DNA of 64,000 nucleotides, from positions 1,054,001-1,118,000 of the forward strand of contig NZ_FNRT01000002.1 of assembly GCF_900105585.1 (NCBI RefSeq). The letters run 5' to 3'. A model generated the notes under the pieces. That model was not told the DNA's origin. It was given only the letters and a program-made list of their open reading frames with translations, and ran no database searches. Origin of the DNA: Nocardioides exalbidus (lineage in GTDB: Bacteria; Actinomycetota; Actinomycetes; Propionibacteriales; Nocardioidaceae). A program made the translations under genes and the position numbers. Positions within the stretch are counted from its first letter, which is position 1. Each line of letters opens with the position of its first letter. Positions 17,926 to 26,741 of the stretch are shown here, piece after piece.

Positions 17926-19509
17926 TCAGGCCAGCTCCCCCACCACGGCCTCGGCCGCCGCGAGCACCGCGCCCGACTGCACGAGCCCCACGACGGCCTC
18001 GATCTCGGGCGAGAGGTGGCGGTCCGGGCCGGGACCGGCGATGCCGTTGCCGCGCAGCAGCGCCACCACCGCCGCGGTCGCCGGCGACGGCGTCAGCGGG
18101 GCGCGCAGGTCGAGCGCACGGGCCGCGGTCAGCACCTCGATCGCCACCACCCGGGAGAGGCCGTCGACGGCCGTGCGCAGCTTGCGGGCGGCGTTCCAGC
18201 CCATCGAGACGTGGTCCTCCTGCATCGCGCTGGAGGGGATCGAGTCGACGGACGCGGGCACGGCGAGGCGCTTGAGCTCGGAGACGATCGCGGCCTGGGT
18301 GTACTGGGCGATCATGTGGCCGCTGTCGACGCCCGGGTCGTCGGCCAGGAACGGCGGCAGCCCGTGGCTGCGCGCCCGGTCGAGGAAGCGGTCCGTACGA
18401 CGCTCGCTGATCGAGGCCACGTCGGCCGCGACGATCGCGAGGAAGTCGAGCACGTAGGCGACCGGGGCGCCGTGGAAGTTGCCGTTGGACTCGACCGAGT
18501 CGCCGATCACCACGGGGTTGTCGATCGCGCTCGCGAGCTCGCGGCCCGCCACCACTGCGGCGTGCTCGACGGTGTCACGAGCGGCGCCGTGCACCTGGGG
18601 CGAGCAGCGCAGCGAGTAGGCGTCCTGCACCCGGTTGCACTGTGGCCCTTCCCCTGGCCCGGTGCGGTGCGACGCCACGATCGCCGAGTCGGACATCAGC
18701 GCGGTGAGGTTGGCCGCGGACAGCGCCTGGCCGGGGTGCGGCCGGATCGCCTGGAGCGCGGGCGCGAAGACCCGGTCGGTGCCGAGCTGGCCCTCGACGC
18801 TCATCGCGGCCGCGATGTCGGCCGTGCGCAGCAGCATCCGCAGGTCGGTGATCGCCATGACGAGCATGCCGAGCATCCCGTCGGTGCCGTTGATGAGGGC
18901 CAGGCCCTCCTTGGCGACCAGCTCGACCGGCTCGAGGCCGGCCGCGGCCAGGGCGTCGGCCGCCGGCATCAGCGTCCCGGCGGCGTCACGGACCTCGCCC
19001 TCCCCCATGAGTGCGAGCGCGCAGTGCGACAGCGGCGCGAGGTCGCCCGAGCAGCCGAGCGAGCCGTACTCCCGGACCACCGGCGTGATGCCGTGCGAGA
19101 GCAGGCCGGCCATGAGCCGGGCCGTCTCACGCCGTACGCCGGTGTGGCCGGTGGCGAGCGTGGAGAGACGGAGCAGCATGAGGCCCCGCACCACCTCGCG
19201 CTCGACCTCCGGACCCGAGCCGGCGGCGTGCGAGCGGACGAGGGAGCGCTGGAGCTGGGCCCGCATCTCGGTGGGGATGTGGCGGGTGGCGAGTGCGCCG
19301 AAGCCGGTGCTGACGCCGTAGGTCGGCGTCTCCGCGGCGGCGAGGGTCTCGATGACGCCGCGGGCGTGGTCGATCGCGCCGAGCGCCTCCTCGGTGAGCT
19401 CGACGGGAGCGCCGCCGCGGGCGACGCGGACGAGGTCGTCGAAGGAGACGGGGCCGACCCCGAGCTGCACGGGGGTCCGGACGGACTGGCTGTTCTGCAT
19501 GCGATCCAT
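17926..19509 (-). CDS. hutH: Histidine ammonia-lyase
   Basis: A 527-residue lyase converting L-histidine to trans-urocanate plus ammonia, step 1 of the pathway. The MIO prosthetic-group motif is GSLGCSGDLAPLSH with Cys153-Ser154-Gly155 instead of the more usual Ala-Ser-Gly; the first residue is known to vary among MIO enzymes. TPTYGVSTGFGALA holds the catalytic Tyr64. ALINGTDGMLG, VQDAYSLRCSPQVHG and QEDHVSMG are also typical. An ATG at 19500 is an alternative start; 19509 has GGGAG at good spacing. The operator-like palindrome at 19557-19572 lies 48 bp upstream. Confidence 0.96.
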   Translation of the reverse strand: MDRMQNSQSVRTPVQLGVGPVSFDDLVRVARGGAPVELTEEALGAIDHARGVIETLAAAETPTYGVSTGFGALATRHIPTEMRAQLQRSLVRSHAAGSGPEVEREVVRGLMLLRLSTLATGHTGVRRETARLMAGLLSHGITPVVREYGSLGCSGDLAPLSHCALALMGEGEVRDAAGTLMPAADALAAAGLEPVELVAKEGLALINGTDGMLGMLVMAITDLRMLLRTADIAAAMSVEGQLGTDRVFAPALQAIRPHPGQALSAANLTALMSDSAIVASHRTGPGEGPQCNRVQDAYSLRCSPQVHGAARDTVEHAAVVAGRELASAIDNPVVIGDSVESNGNFHGAPVAYVLDFLAIVAADVASISERRTDRFLDRARSHGLPPFLADDPGVDSGHMIAQYTQAAIVSELKRLAVPASVDSIPSSAMQEDHVSMGWNAARKLRTAVDGLSRVVAIEVLTAARALDLRAPLTPSPATAAVVALLRGNGIAGPGPDRHLSPEIEAVVGLVQSGAVLAAAEAVVGELA

Positions 19510-19556
19510 CCAACTCCCGGCCCCGGCGTCCCGCCAGAGTCCCGCACACGGCCGGG

Positions 19557-19572
19557 GTCTGGCATACGAGAC
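19557..19572. promoter_or_regulatory. Candidate HutR operator upstream of hutH
   Basis: GTCTGGCATACGAGAC has GTCT/AGAC arms and matches the hutU site (GTCTCGGATCCGAGAC) at 13 of 16 positions. Its core TCTGGCATACGAGA fits TCTGwwATwCCAGA closely. It lies in the 134-bp divergent region between hutH and the plus-strand gene at 19644, which is followed by the IclR regulator gene. Confidence 0.6.
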
Positions 19573-19643
19573 ACACTCAAGGACGTGGGCCGAGGCCCGC
19601 CGATGCTGCCAGACTGGCCGTACTCCCTGCGAAAAGAGGAACA

Positions 19644-20240
19644 GTGACTGCCGTCGTCATCGTCATCGTCGTCGTGATCATCGCGATCGGGGTCGCGCTG
19701 TTCCTGGGTCAGCGGACCAGGCGGAGGGCGAGCATCGACCGCTCGCAGGAGATCCGCACGCAGGCCGCCACCGACGCCGCTGCCGCCGTGCCGCCGGCGC
19801 AGGAGCGCGCCGCCGTCGCGGAGGCCGACGCCGAGCAGGCGCGCGCCGAGGCCGAGGCCGCCGAGCGCCGCGCCGCGGAGGCCGACGCCGAGGCGGAGCG
19901 GGCACGCCTCGAGGCGCAGCAGGCCGAGGCCGTCCACGAGGACCAGGTCCGCGAGGCAGATCGTCTCGACCCGCGTGTCGACCAGGAGGCCGACACCTAC
20001 GAGCCGCAGCTCCCGGGCACCGCCGACCAGCAGCCGACCCCTCCGCCGGCCGCCGACGAGGTGGCCACCGAACCCGCGTCGGCGCCCCCGGCGGAGGCCC
20101 CCGACCAGCAGCCGCCGCTGCTCCCCCGTCGCACCCGCGGCGCCCAGGAGATGCCGGGCAAGCCGATCGAGCAGACCGACGCAGGCGGCGGCTGGTTCAC
20201 GAAGAAGGCACCCGAGCACCCGGACGACACCAGGCCGTGA
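19644..20240 (+). CDS. Single-span, Ala/Glu-rich coiled-coil protein
   Basis: A 198-residue protein with one N-terminal membrane helix (VVIVIVVVIIAIGVALFLG) and a basic stop-transfer QRTRRRAS. A long Ala/Glu/Arg coiled-coil (about 55-115) and a Pro-rich disordered tail ending in basic residues follow. The topology is probably N-out with a cytoplasmic coiled-coil, similar to YtxH/DivIVA-like membrane scaffolds, but no family is recognised. It has a GTG start with AAGAGGAAC just upstream. It ends 1 bp before the IclR gene start, so the two are probably co-transcribed. Whether it has any role in histidine use is unknown. Confidence 0.75.
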   Translation: MTAVVIVIVVVIIAIGVALFLGQRTRRRASIDRSQEIRTQAATDAAAAVPPAQERAAVAEADAEQARAEAEAAERRAAEADAEAERARLEAQQAEAVHEDQVREADRLDPRVDQEADTYEPQLPGTADQQPTPPPAADEVATEPASAPPAEAPDQQPPLLPRRTRGAQEMPGKPIEQTDAGGGWFTKKAPEHPDDTRP

Positions 20241-20241
20241 C

Positions 20242-21003
20242 GTGAGCCAGGTCCCGGCCGCGACCCGCGCCCTACGGGTCCTGCGGTTCCTGGCCACGCA
20301 GGCCGACCCCGTCCCCCTCGAACGCATCCTGCGCGCGTGCGACCTGCCGCGGAGCACGGCGTACCACCTGCTCAACACGATGATCGACGAGGGCTTCGTC
20401 GTGCACCTGCCCGACGAGCACCGCTACGGCCTCGGCGTGGCGGCCTTCGAGGTGGGCAGCGGGTTCACCCGGCAGGAGCCGCTCGCCCGGCTCGCGCGGC
20501 GCCCGCTGGCCGAGCTGGTCGACCGCACCGGCCACGGCGCACACCTCGCCGTGCTGCACGGCCGTGACGTGCTCTACGTCATCGAGGAACGCGCCCCCGG
20601 CCTGCCACCACTGGTCACCGACGTCGGCGTTCGCCTGCCCGCCCACCTGACCGCCTCGGGTCGCGCGATCCTCGCGGCGCTGCCGGCGAGCCAGGTCCGC
20701 GCGCTCTACCCCGACCGCGACGCGTTCGTCGACCGCCACGGGAAGGGCCCGGCGTCGCTCAGCGCGCTCCGGACGGTGCTCTCCGAGACCCGGCAGCGCG
20801 GCCACGCGACCGAGGACGGAGAGGTGACTCCCGGGCTCCGGAGCGTCGCGGCCGCCGTGCTCGACCACAACCGGCACCCGGTCGCGGGCGTCGCGGTGAC
20901 GTTCCCCCACGACGCCGACTCCGACGGCGCGGCCATCGCCACGGCCGTCGCGCAGACCGCCGACCGGCTCACCCGCCGGGTCAGCGGAGGGGTTGCCACG
21001 TGA
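20242..21003 (+). CDS. IclR-family regulator, probable HutR
   Basis: A 253-residue IclR regulator. The N-terminal winged HTH (about 5-65) has LRVLRFLATQADPVPLERIL and LPRSTAYHLLNTMIDEGFV. The C-terminal ligand domain (about 80-250) has LTASGRAILAALPASQV and the typical RQRGHATEDGEVTPGLRSVAAAV. In Corynebacterium the hut genes are controlled by an IclR-type HutR. Here the gene lies beside hutH, and palindromes of matching type precede hutH and hutU, so it is the natural candidate. The GTG start follows the previous gene's stop by 1 bp. Confidence 0.9.
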   Translation: MSQVPAATRALRVLRFLATQADPVPLERILRACDLPRSTAYHLLNTMIDEGFVVHLPDEHRYGLGVAAFEVGSGFTRQEPLARLARRPLAELVDRTGHGAHLAVLHGRDVLYVIEERAPGLPPLVTDVGVRLPAHLTASGRAILAALPASQVRALYPDRDAFVDRHGKGPASLSALRTVLSETRQRGHATEDGEVTPGLRSVAAAVLDHNRHPVAGVAVTFPHDADSDGAAIATAVAQTADRLTRRVSGGVAT

Positions 21004-21049
21004 CCCCGGACACGTCACCGTCGTTCACCTCCTGACGACAGGAGCTCTC

Positions 21050-23635
21050 GTGGACCGGACGCCTCGCAACCTTCAGCACGTGCTGATCTCCCTCCTCGCA
21101 GCAGGCGGGCTGGTGACGGGAGGGGTCCTCTCGGCAGTGCCCGACGGTGAGCCGGCGGCCGACCTGATCACGACCTACGACGCCGAGACGAAGGCGCGCG
21201 CGGCCGCGCTGGCCGGCCCGGCGCCGATCACCGACCCCGGGGCGATGGCCCTGGCGACCGCCGCCGGGACCGGCCGCCTCGACGGGCACGGCCACGTGCA
21301 CAACGACCCGCGGACCAAGAACGCGATCAGTCGCAGCGGCGAGGCGACCGCCCATCCCGACCCGACGACGCCGGCACAGCGGCAGGCGAGCCGCGCCCGC
21401 GTCGCGAGCCAGCGCACGCTGGCAGAACCGCGGCTGGTGAAGGTGCCGCTGCGGAGCAAGCGGCGAGCCGTCCCGGAGAGCAGGTACGCCATGGCCGGGG
21501 GCTGCTACGACCTCGGCGGGCGGCCGACCACGTTCCAGGCCACCGGGCTCGGCAGCTACCTCCTCTACGCGACCGACCGGACCTTCCTCGCCGCCTCGGG
21601 CACTGACGGCGCGACCTTCGCGGCCAACCCGTCGGACGCGGCGGACTGGACGGTCCGCAGGGCCGGGAGGGGCCGCTTCACCTTCACCCTCGCCGACGGT
21701 CGGTCGCTGCGGCGCGCGTCCGGGGGCTTCGCCACCACCAGCGGCGCCGCCAGCCCGATCGCGCTCCGCCTCACCGAGGGCTGCACCGCCTTCCCCGAGG
21801 TCGAGACCAACGTCAGCGGACGGCCCTTCGGCGGAGTCACGCCCTTCCAGGAGGTCCGCGGCTACGTCGACCCGCACGTCCACGGCCAGACCCACGAGTT
21901 CCTCGGCGGACGGGTGATCTGCAGCCCGCCCTTCCACAGGTACGGCGCCGCCGCCGCGCTGGTCGACTGCCCCGACCACCAGGTCGCCGACGGTCGCGGC
22001 GCGCTCCTCGAGGACGTGCTGGCCGAGAAGACGCCCGGCACCGGCCACGACCCGGTCGGCTGGCCGACGTTCTCCTACTGGCCCAACCCGCACTCGCTGA
22101 CGCACCAGCAGGTCTACTACAAGTGGCTCGAGCGCTCGTGGCGCGCCGGGCTGCGCATCCACACGAGCCTGCTCACCGAGAACAACGTGCTCTGCGCGAT
22201 CTACCCGCTCAAGAAGAACTCGTGCGACGACCGCGACGCCGTCCGCCTCCAGGCCGGCGACATGCGCGCGATGCAGGACTACATCGACGCGCAGTACGGC
22301 GGTCCCGGCCGCGGTTGGTACCGCATCGTCGGCGACCCCTTCGAGGCCCGGAAGGTCATCAACGAGGGCAAGCTCGCGGTGATCATGGGCATGGAGACGT
22401 CCGTCCCGCTCGGCTGCAACGTCCAGCTGGGCAGGCCGACGTGCACCGAGGAGCAGATGCTCGAGGAGCTCGCCCAGGTGCGCGCGCTGGGCGTGAGCCA
22501 GATGGAGCTCACCAACAAGTTCGACAACGCCTTCACCGGGGTCGCCGGCGACGCGGGCACCACCGGCACGTTGACCAACGCGGCGAACTTCCTCAACACC
22601 GGCTCCTTCCTGCGGATGCAGACGTGCCCGTCGACCGACGCGCCCGGCGTCGAGGACCGGCTCCAGTCGCCGAACCGCGGCGACCTGCCCAGCCCGCCCG
22701 GCGACCAGCTGCCCGACCAGGACGCGATCTTCGGTGCGATCTGGAAGCTCTTCGGCGACACCGGCATCCAGCCGGGCCCGATCTATCCCGCCGGCCCGCA
22801 CTGCAACCAGCTCGGCTTCAGCCCGCTCGGCGAGAAGCTGCTCGACGCGATGATCGACCAGAAGATCCTCTTCGACCCCGACCACATGAGCGTCGCGGGC
22901 CGCACCGCTGCGCTCGACTACATGGAGCAGCAGCAGGCCGCCGGCCGCCCGGTCGGCGTGGTGTCGTCCCACTCGTGGTCGACGCCCGACGCCTACCCGC
23001 GGATCTACCGGCTCGGCGGTTTCGTCGCCCCCTACGCGGGCGACTCCATCGGGTTCGTCGACAAGTGGCGCCAGCACCTCGGGTGGAGCGACCCGCGCTT
23101 CTACTTCGGCTTCGGGTTCGGCTCGGACATGAACGGCTTCGGCGCCCAGGGAGACCCGCGCGGGGCCGACGCGGCCGACCCGGTGACGTACCCCTTCACC
23201 GGGCTCGGCGGCGTCACGATCAGCCAGCAGCGCAGTGGCGAGCGGGTCTACGACATCAACACCGACGGCGTCGCCCACTACGGGTTGTACGCCGACTGGG
23301 TCGAGGACGCCGAGCACGTGGCCGGTGCCGACGGTCCCGCTCTCGCCGACGACCTGTCGCGCGGCGCCGAGGCCTACCTCCAGACCTGGGAGCGGGCGTG
23401 GGGCGTCGCGCCCGACTCCTGCCGCAACCCGGGCCTGCGCCGGTCCGTGCAGGCGTTCACCAGGCTGGCGGCGCCCGGGACCAGGACGCGTGAGCTCATG
23501 CGGCGCGTCGGCCAGCCGTGGCAGCGGCTGGGCCGGGAGTTCACCTACTGCGCGAGGACCTCGGGGAAGGAGCGCGTGCTGATGACGGTCCGGCTGTCCG
23601 GCGCCGGCACGGTGCAGGTCGTGCGTCGGGCCTGA
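21050..23635 (+). CDS. Secreted M19/amidohydrolase-like metallohydrolase
   Basis: An 861-residue exported protein. The GTG at 21050 (AGGAG 7 bp upstream) gives an N-terminal signal-like segment VLISLLAAGGLVTGGVLSA. Residues about 140-260 look like a beta-trefoil (GSYLLYATDRTFLAASG, ADWTVRRAGRGRFTFTLADG). The catalytic half has the metal motif GYVDPHVHGQTHEF, VIMGMETSVPLGC, ELTNKFDNAF, ILFDPDHMSVAG and VVSSHSW, consistent with a dipeptidase/M19-like TIM barrel and conserved His/Asp ligands. Several Cys may form disulfides outside the cell. The physiological substrate is unknown; peptidoglycan or peptide cleavage is a family-level guess. Confidence 0.75.
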   Translation: MDRTPRNLQHVLISLLAAGGLVTGGVLSAVPDGEPAADLITTYDAETKARAAALAGPAPITDPGAMALATAAGTGRLDGHGHVHNDPRTKNAISRSGEATAHPDPTTPAQRQASRARVASQRTLAEPRLVKVPLRSKRRAVPESRYAMAGGCYDLGGRPTTFQATGLGSYLLYATDRTFLAASGTDGATFAANPSDAADWTVRRAGRGRFTFTLADGRSLRRASGGFATTSGAASPIALRLTEGCTAFPEVETNVSGRPFGGVTPFQEVRGYVDPHVHGQTHEFLGGRVICSPPFHRYGAAAALVDCPDHQVADGRGALLEDVLAEKTPGTGHDPVGWPTFSYWPNPHSLTHQQVYYKWLERSWRAGLRIHTSLLTENNVLCAIYPLKKNSCDDRDAVRLQAGDMRAMQDYIDAQYGGPGRGWYRIVGDPFEARKVINEGKLAVIMGMETSVPLGCNVQLGRPTCTEEQMLEELAQVRALGVSQMELTNKFDNAFTGVAGDAGTTGTLTNAANFLNTGSFLRMQTCPSTDAPGVEDRLQSPNRGDLPSPPGDQLPDQDAIFGAIWKLFGDTGIQPGPIYPAGPHCNQLGFSPLGEKLLDAMIDQKILFDPDHMSVAGRTAALDYMEQQQAAGRPVGVVSSHSWSTPDAYPRIYRLGGFVAPYAGDSIGFVDKWRQHLGWSDPRFYFGFGFGSDMNGFGAQGDPRGADAADPVTYPFTGLGGVTISQQRSGERVYDINTDGVAHYGLYADWVEDAEHVAGADGPALADDLSRGAEAYLQTWERAWGVAPDSCRNPGLRRSVQAFTRLAAPGTRTRELMRRVGQPWQRLGREFTYCARTSGKERVLMTVRLSGAGTVQVVRRA

Positions 23636-23650
23636 CGTCAGGCCCGCACG

Positions 23651-24322
23651 TCAGGTCCGCACGTCGGGCGCGGCCGGCACCTCGGCGTCGATCGCGAAGG
23701 GCGCGAGCACGCCCTGGTCGACGTAGTAGGCGATCACCCGGTCGAGCACGATCGAGACACCACCGCCCGGCTGGCCGAACCACGGCTCGACGCGGACGAC
23801 GGAGCAGGAGTCCGGGAGCGGCGCGGTGAGCACGAGGCCGATCCGGGCCACGTTCGCATCGGTCGGCGGCAGGCTGCGCGCGTCGAACGCGGTGTCGAAC
23901 AGGTGGAGCACGTGCCCGCTGGCCGTGCCGATGTGGTCGAGCGGTGCCCCTGCGGGCACGACCGACCCGGGCAGGAACCGACCGGGCTCGAGCGGCGCAG
24001 CGGCGTCGGGGCCGACGATGCCGTCGGCGACCGCGAGCGAGGCGGCGTGGAGCGTCTCCGCGTCCCGCGGCGGCGGCGGCAGCACGGGATCGAGCCACCG
24101 CGACAGGATCTCCGCGACGAGGGTCGGGTCGCCGAACCTGGCGTAGGCGGAGAAGCGGCCGTGGTCGGACCCGCCGAGCACGACCTCGTCGTCCGCCGTC
24201 GGCCAGACGACCCACTGGTGACTCGGCGCCTGCGGGGGTTGGTCAGAGACCGGCGCCCACAGCACCGCGTCGGCGTCGTCCCCTGCCGCCTCGAGCAGGC
24301 GGCGTACGTCGTCGGCGATCAT
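23651..24322 (-). CDS. TNT-domain-like protein lacking key catalytic residues
   Basis: A 223-residue protein. Residues about 115-210 align with the TNT (tuberculosis necrotizing toxin, NAD+ glycohydrolase) domain of its neighbour: LDHIGTASGHVL, DARSLPP, EPWFGQPGGG. The positions equivalent to toxin Arg437, Tyr445 and Gln503 are His130, Val138 and Ser190; Arg149 is kept. It is therefore probably not an active NADase. The N-terminal 80 residues (VWPTADDEVVLGGSDHGRFSAYARFGDPTLVAEIL) resemble in layout the small immunity-like protein encoded next door. It may be an immunity-TNT fusion or decoy. It overlaps the 92-residue gene by 4 bp and has no signal peptide. Confidence 0.72.
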   Translation of the reverse strand: MIADDVRRLLEAAGDDADAVLWAPVSDQPPQAPSHQWVVWPTADDEVVLGGSDHGRFSAYARFGDPTLVAEILSRWLDPVLPPPPRDAETLHAASLAVADGIVGPDAAAPLEPGRFLPGSVVPAGAPLDHIGTASGHVLHLFDTAFDARSLPPTDANVARIGLVLTAPLPDSCSVVRVEPWFGQPGGGVSIVLDRVIAYYVDQGVLAPFAIDAEVPAAPDVRT

Positions 24323-24597
24323 GCGCGCACCGACCTGCCCCAGCGACCCTTCGCGAGGGTCACGGCCTCGGCGACGAAGCGCTCGCGCGCAGCGGCGAAG
24401 TCGGTCGTCTCGACCAGCGTCCGGTCCTTGCCCCAGTCACCGCGGTACCAGACCTCGTAGCCGCCCTCGTCGAGGCGCCGGATGCCGACGTACTCGCTGG
24501 AGAGGTCGACCGGCGACCGGCCCGAGACGAAGAAGTCGACACCCTCGCCGAGGCCGCGCGAGACCAGCTCCTCGGCCACCTCGTCGAGCTCGTTCAC
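24319..24597 (-). CDS. Putative immunity protein for the TNT toxin
   Basis: A 92-residue acidic protein (MNELDEVAEELVSRGLGEGV, then YEVWYRGDWGKDRTLVETTDFAAARERFVAEAV) with an alpha-beta layout typical of small immunity proteins. No named family is recognised. The claim rests on position: it directly follows the TNT toxin with a 4-bp overlap, as TNT immunity factors usually do, and precedes the TNT-like pseudoenzyme, also with a 4-bp overlap. The three genes are translationally coupled. If correct, it would act in the producer's cytosol by binding the TNT domain. Confidence 0.65.
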   Translation of the reverse strand: MNELDEVAEELVSRGLGEGVDFFVSGRSPVDLSSEYVGIRRLDEGGYEVWYRGDWGKDRTLVETTDFAAARERFVAEAVTLAKGRWGRSVRA

Positions 24598-26285
24598 CGG
24601 CTGGCTCCTTCACGCTGCTGCTCGTCGGCCATCCGGTCCGCGCCCTGGGCCGCCTGGGTGGCACCCGCACCGAGTGCGGCGTCACCGGCGTCGAATCGGT
24701 AGGGGTTGTCGATGATCCCACGGTCGACCAGCTCGCCCTGGCTGAGGGGGTTCCCGTCGGCGTCGAGGAAGCGGTACTGGTTGCCGCCGCCCTCCTGGCC
24801 GAAGGCCGGGGCGACCTCGGACTTCTCAATGGTGACGGACCCGTTCTGCAGGTCCGGGTGGTCGCGGTTGATGTCCCACTGGTTGCGGTCGAAGTTGAGC
24901 CGGTCCGGAGGCAGCGAGCGCTCGCTCATCTTGGCGCCGTCGTCGGCGAAGTACTCGCCTCCCGGACCACCGATGCGGTCCATCCGCGGCACGTCGTGCG
25001 GGTCGACGATCTGCTCGGTGCCGGGCACCTTGCCGTCGTTCGGGGCGGCGTGCTTCCAGTCCCAGTCGGTCTCGCCCCGCTCGTTGGTGGTGCGGAACTC
25101 GTCGATGAACTCGTCGTGGGTGTAGGGCCGCCCGGTCTCGGGGTTGCGGCCCAGGACGTTGTAGTCGTCGTCGATGATGCTGCGGTTCGACGGGGTGTAG
25201 CTGGGCTCGCGCAGCTGGTCGTCGAGGCCGCGGAACTTGCCGCTGCCGTCGAACTCGAACAGGGACCGGGGGGCGCCGTCGTCGAGCCGGCGCAGGCCGC
25301 CGAGGTCGGACAGGTCGTCGAGGTGGCGGAACTTCGACAGGTCCGCGAGCCCGTCGAGGAGGTCCATGCCCATCTTGCCGCCGCGGGTCGCGATCGCCCC
25401 GGAGCCGCCGGTCGCGACCGCGACGATCGCGTCGGGCACGAGGTGGCCGATGGCGCGGGCCGGGTCGTCGGCCCAGGTGTCCCAGTCCAGCAGGCTCTTG
25501 CCGAGCTCCTTGCCGAAGCCGATCGGGTCGGTCGTGAGACCGGTGTAGATGCCCTGCGCCATGTCCCACGCGTTCTCGGCGGAGAGCTCGTACTTCTTCA
25601 TGAGCTCCTCGGGCGTGAGGTCGCCCGTCGCGAGCTTGTAGGAGTCGATGACCATGTTGACCGGGCTGAACGGCACCATCGTCAGCAGGTCCCAGACCGC
25701 CTCGCCGGCGCCCTCGAAGATGCCGCCGACGAACTTCAGCCCGGACTCGAGCCAGTTCGGCTCCTCCGGTGCGTCCGCACAGCCGGCCCTCACCTCGCCC
25801 GCGCACACGTGCGCGGCGTTGTCGAGGTCGGACCTCGCGGACGCGAGGTCGCGCAGCGCCTGCTGCTGGATCGGGTCGCCCCAGTCGGTGAACGGCTCGG
25901 CCTGGTCGGTGCCGCCGCTCGCCCAGTAGGAGCGCATCCGGCCCATGTAGCCGTCGTACTGGGTGCGCGCGCTCTCCGACTCGCGCTGGCCTCGCTCGTA
26001 CTCGGCCTTGGCCGCCGCGGCGCGGCGCTGCGCGTCCTCGAGCTGGCCGGCGTAGGTCTGGAGGCCGGCCGCCGCCTTCCGGAAGCCGTTGCCGGCCTTG
26101 GTCCACCGCTCGGGCTCGAGGTCGTGGGCCTCGCGGAACTGGTCGGCCGCGCGGCCGGTCCAGCCCGAGACGTCGATCTTCGACAGGGCGTCGCCGGTGT
26201 CGTAGAAGAGCTGGCCCTTCTGCTGCATCGTGACGGCCTTCGAGCGGATGTTGCCCGGGTTGCCGTCGATCTCGAAGTCCGGCAT
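24594..26285 (-). CDS. Polymorphic toxin: WXG100-like N-terminus plus C-terminal TNT NADase domain
   Basis: A 563-residue protein. Residues 1-110 are helical with a WXG turn at 42-44 (SGWTGRAADQF), a type VII-like export domain. Residues 180-330 hold hydrophobic, Gly-rich segments that may contact membranes. The C-terminal TNT domain (about 420-532) has DRIGGPGGEYF with Arg437 and Tyr445, ERSLPP with Arg456 and APAFGQEGGGNQY with Gln503. These match the spacing of the Arg757/Tyr765/Gln822 residues recalled for Mycobacterium CpnT TNT. The expected activity is NAD(P)+ hydrolysis in a target cell. Start: ATG 26285 overlaps the upstream stop (TGATG); GTG 26288 is an alternative. No EccC/EccB secretion genes are in the window. 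Confidence 0.85.
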   Translation of the reverse strand: MPDFEIDGNPGNIRSKAVTMQQKGQLFYDTGDALSKIDVSGWTGRAADQFREAHDLEPERWTKAGNGFRKAAAGLQTYAGQLEDAQRRAAAAKAEYERGQRESESARTQYDGYMGRMRSYWASGGTDQAEPFTDWGDPIQQQALRDLASARSDLDNAAHVCAGEVRAGCADAPEEPNWLESGLKFVGGIFEGAGEAVWDLLTMVPFSPVNMVIDSYKLATGDLTPEELMKKYELSAENAWDMAQGIYTGLTTDPIGFGKELGKSLLDWDTWADDPARAIGHLVPDAIVAVATGGSGAIATRGGKMGMDLLDGLADLSKFRHLDDLSDLGGLRRLDDGAPRSLFEFDGSGKFRGLDDQLREPSYTPSNRSIIDDDYNVLGRNPETGRPYTHDEFIDEFRTTNERGETDWDWKHAAPNDGKVPGTEQIVDPHDVPRMDRIGGPGGEYFADDGAKMSERSLPPDRLNFDRNQWDINRDHPDLQNGSVTIEKSEVAPAFGQEGGGNQYRFLDADGNPLSQGELVDRGIIDNPYRFDAGDAALGAGATQAAQGADRMADEQQREGASR

Positions 26286-26608
26286 CACAGCACCTTGACC
26301 GCTGAGATGGACCCGACGGTGCCCTTAAGGGACTCGCCGCCCGCCTTGTCGGTGTCGAAGTAGTTCATCGCGATCTTGCCGAGCCGGCCCGACATCTCCT
26401 CGACGTCCTGGCAGAGGTTGTTGACGCCTTCCTCCCAGCGGTTCTTGAACTCGTCGAGCGCGTCCCAGACGGTGTCGTGGCCGACGTCGCCCTTGGTCGG
26501 GACGAGGTCCTCGACGTCCTTGTCCTTGAACAGCTGCACGGTCTCGCTGAGCCCCTGGGCGGCCTTGCCCATGCTCTCGAGGTCGACTTCGTAGTCGTAG
26601 GACGGCAT
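26285..26608 (-). CDS. EspC/WXG100-like small secretion partner
   Basis: A 107-residue helical protein. The second helix WDALDEFKNRWEEGVNNL is followed by CQDVEEMSGRLGKIAMNYFDTDKAGGESL, where Tyr83-x3-Asp87 fits the YxxxD type VII export signal. It is probably a secreted or chaperone-like partner of the toxin encoded immediately downstream, whose start overlaps its stop. The ATG at 26608 begins the recognisable protein; the upstream frame is not protein-like. It is divergent from two other WXG100-like genes across a 133-bp promoter region (26609-26741). Confidence 0.8.
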   Translation of the reverse strand: MPSYDYEVDLESMGKAAQGLSETVQLFKDKDVEDLVPTKGDVGHDTVWDALDEFKNRWEEGVNNLCQDVEEMSGRLGKIAMNYFDTDKAGGESLKGTVGSISAVKVL

Positions 26609-26741
26609 GGCTGTGCAGTTCCCCCGCCCAGCGCCGCTCAAACCGTCGCCGACCGGGCAAAATTGCCGCGTGTGAACCCCCTGTTCCGGGGGTAGGAGCA
26701 CCGACGCGTCACCCCGTGAAGCCCGATGGAAGGAGGCGGCC

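Noticed and set aside
23651..24322. Second active TNT toxin
   Set aside because: Arg, Tyr and Gln at the catalytic positions are replaced by His, Val and Ser.
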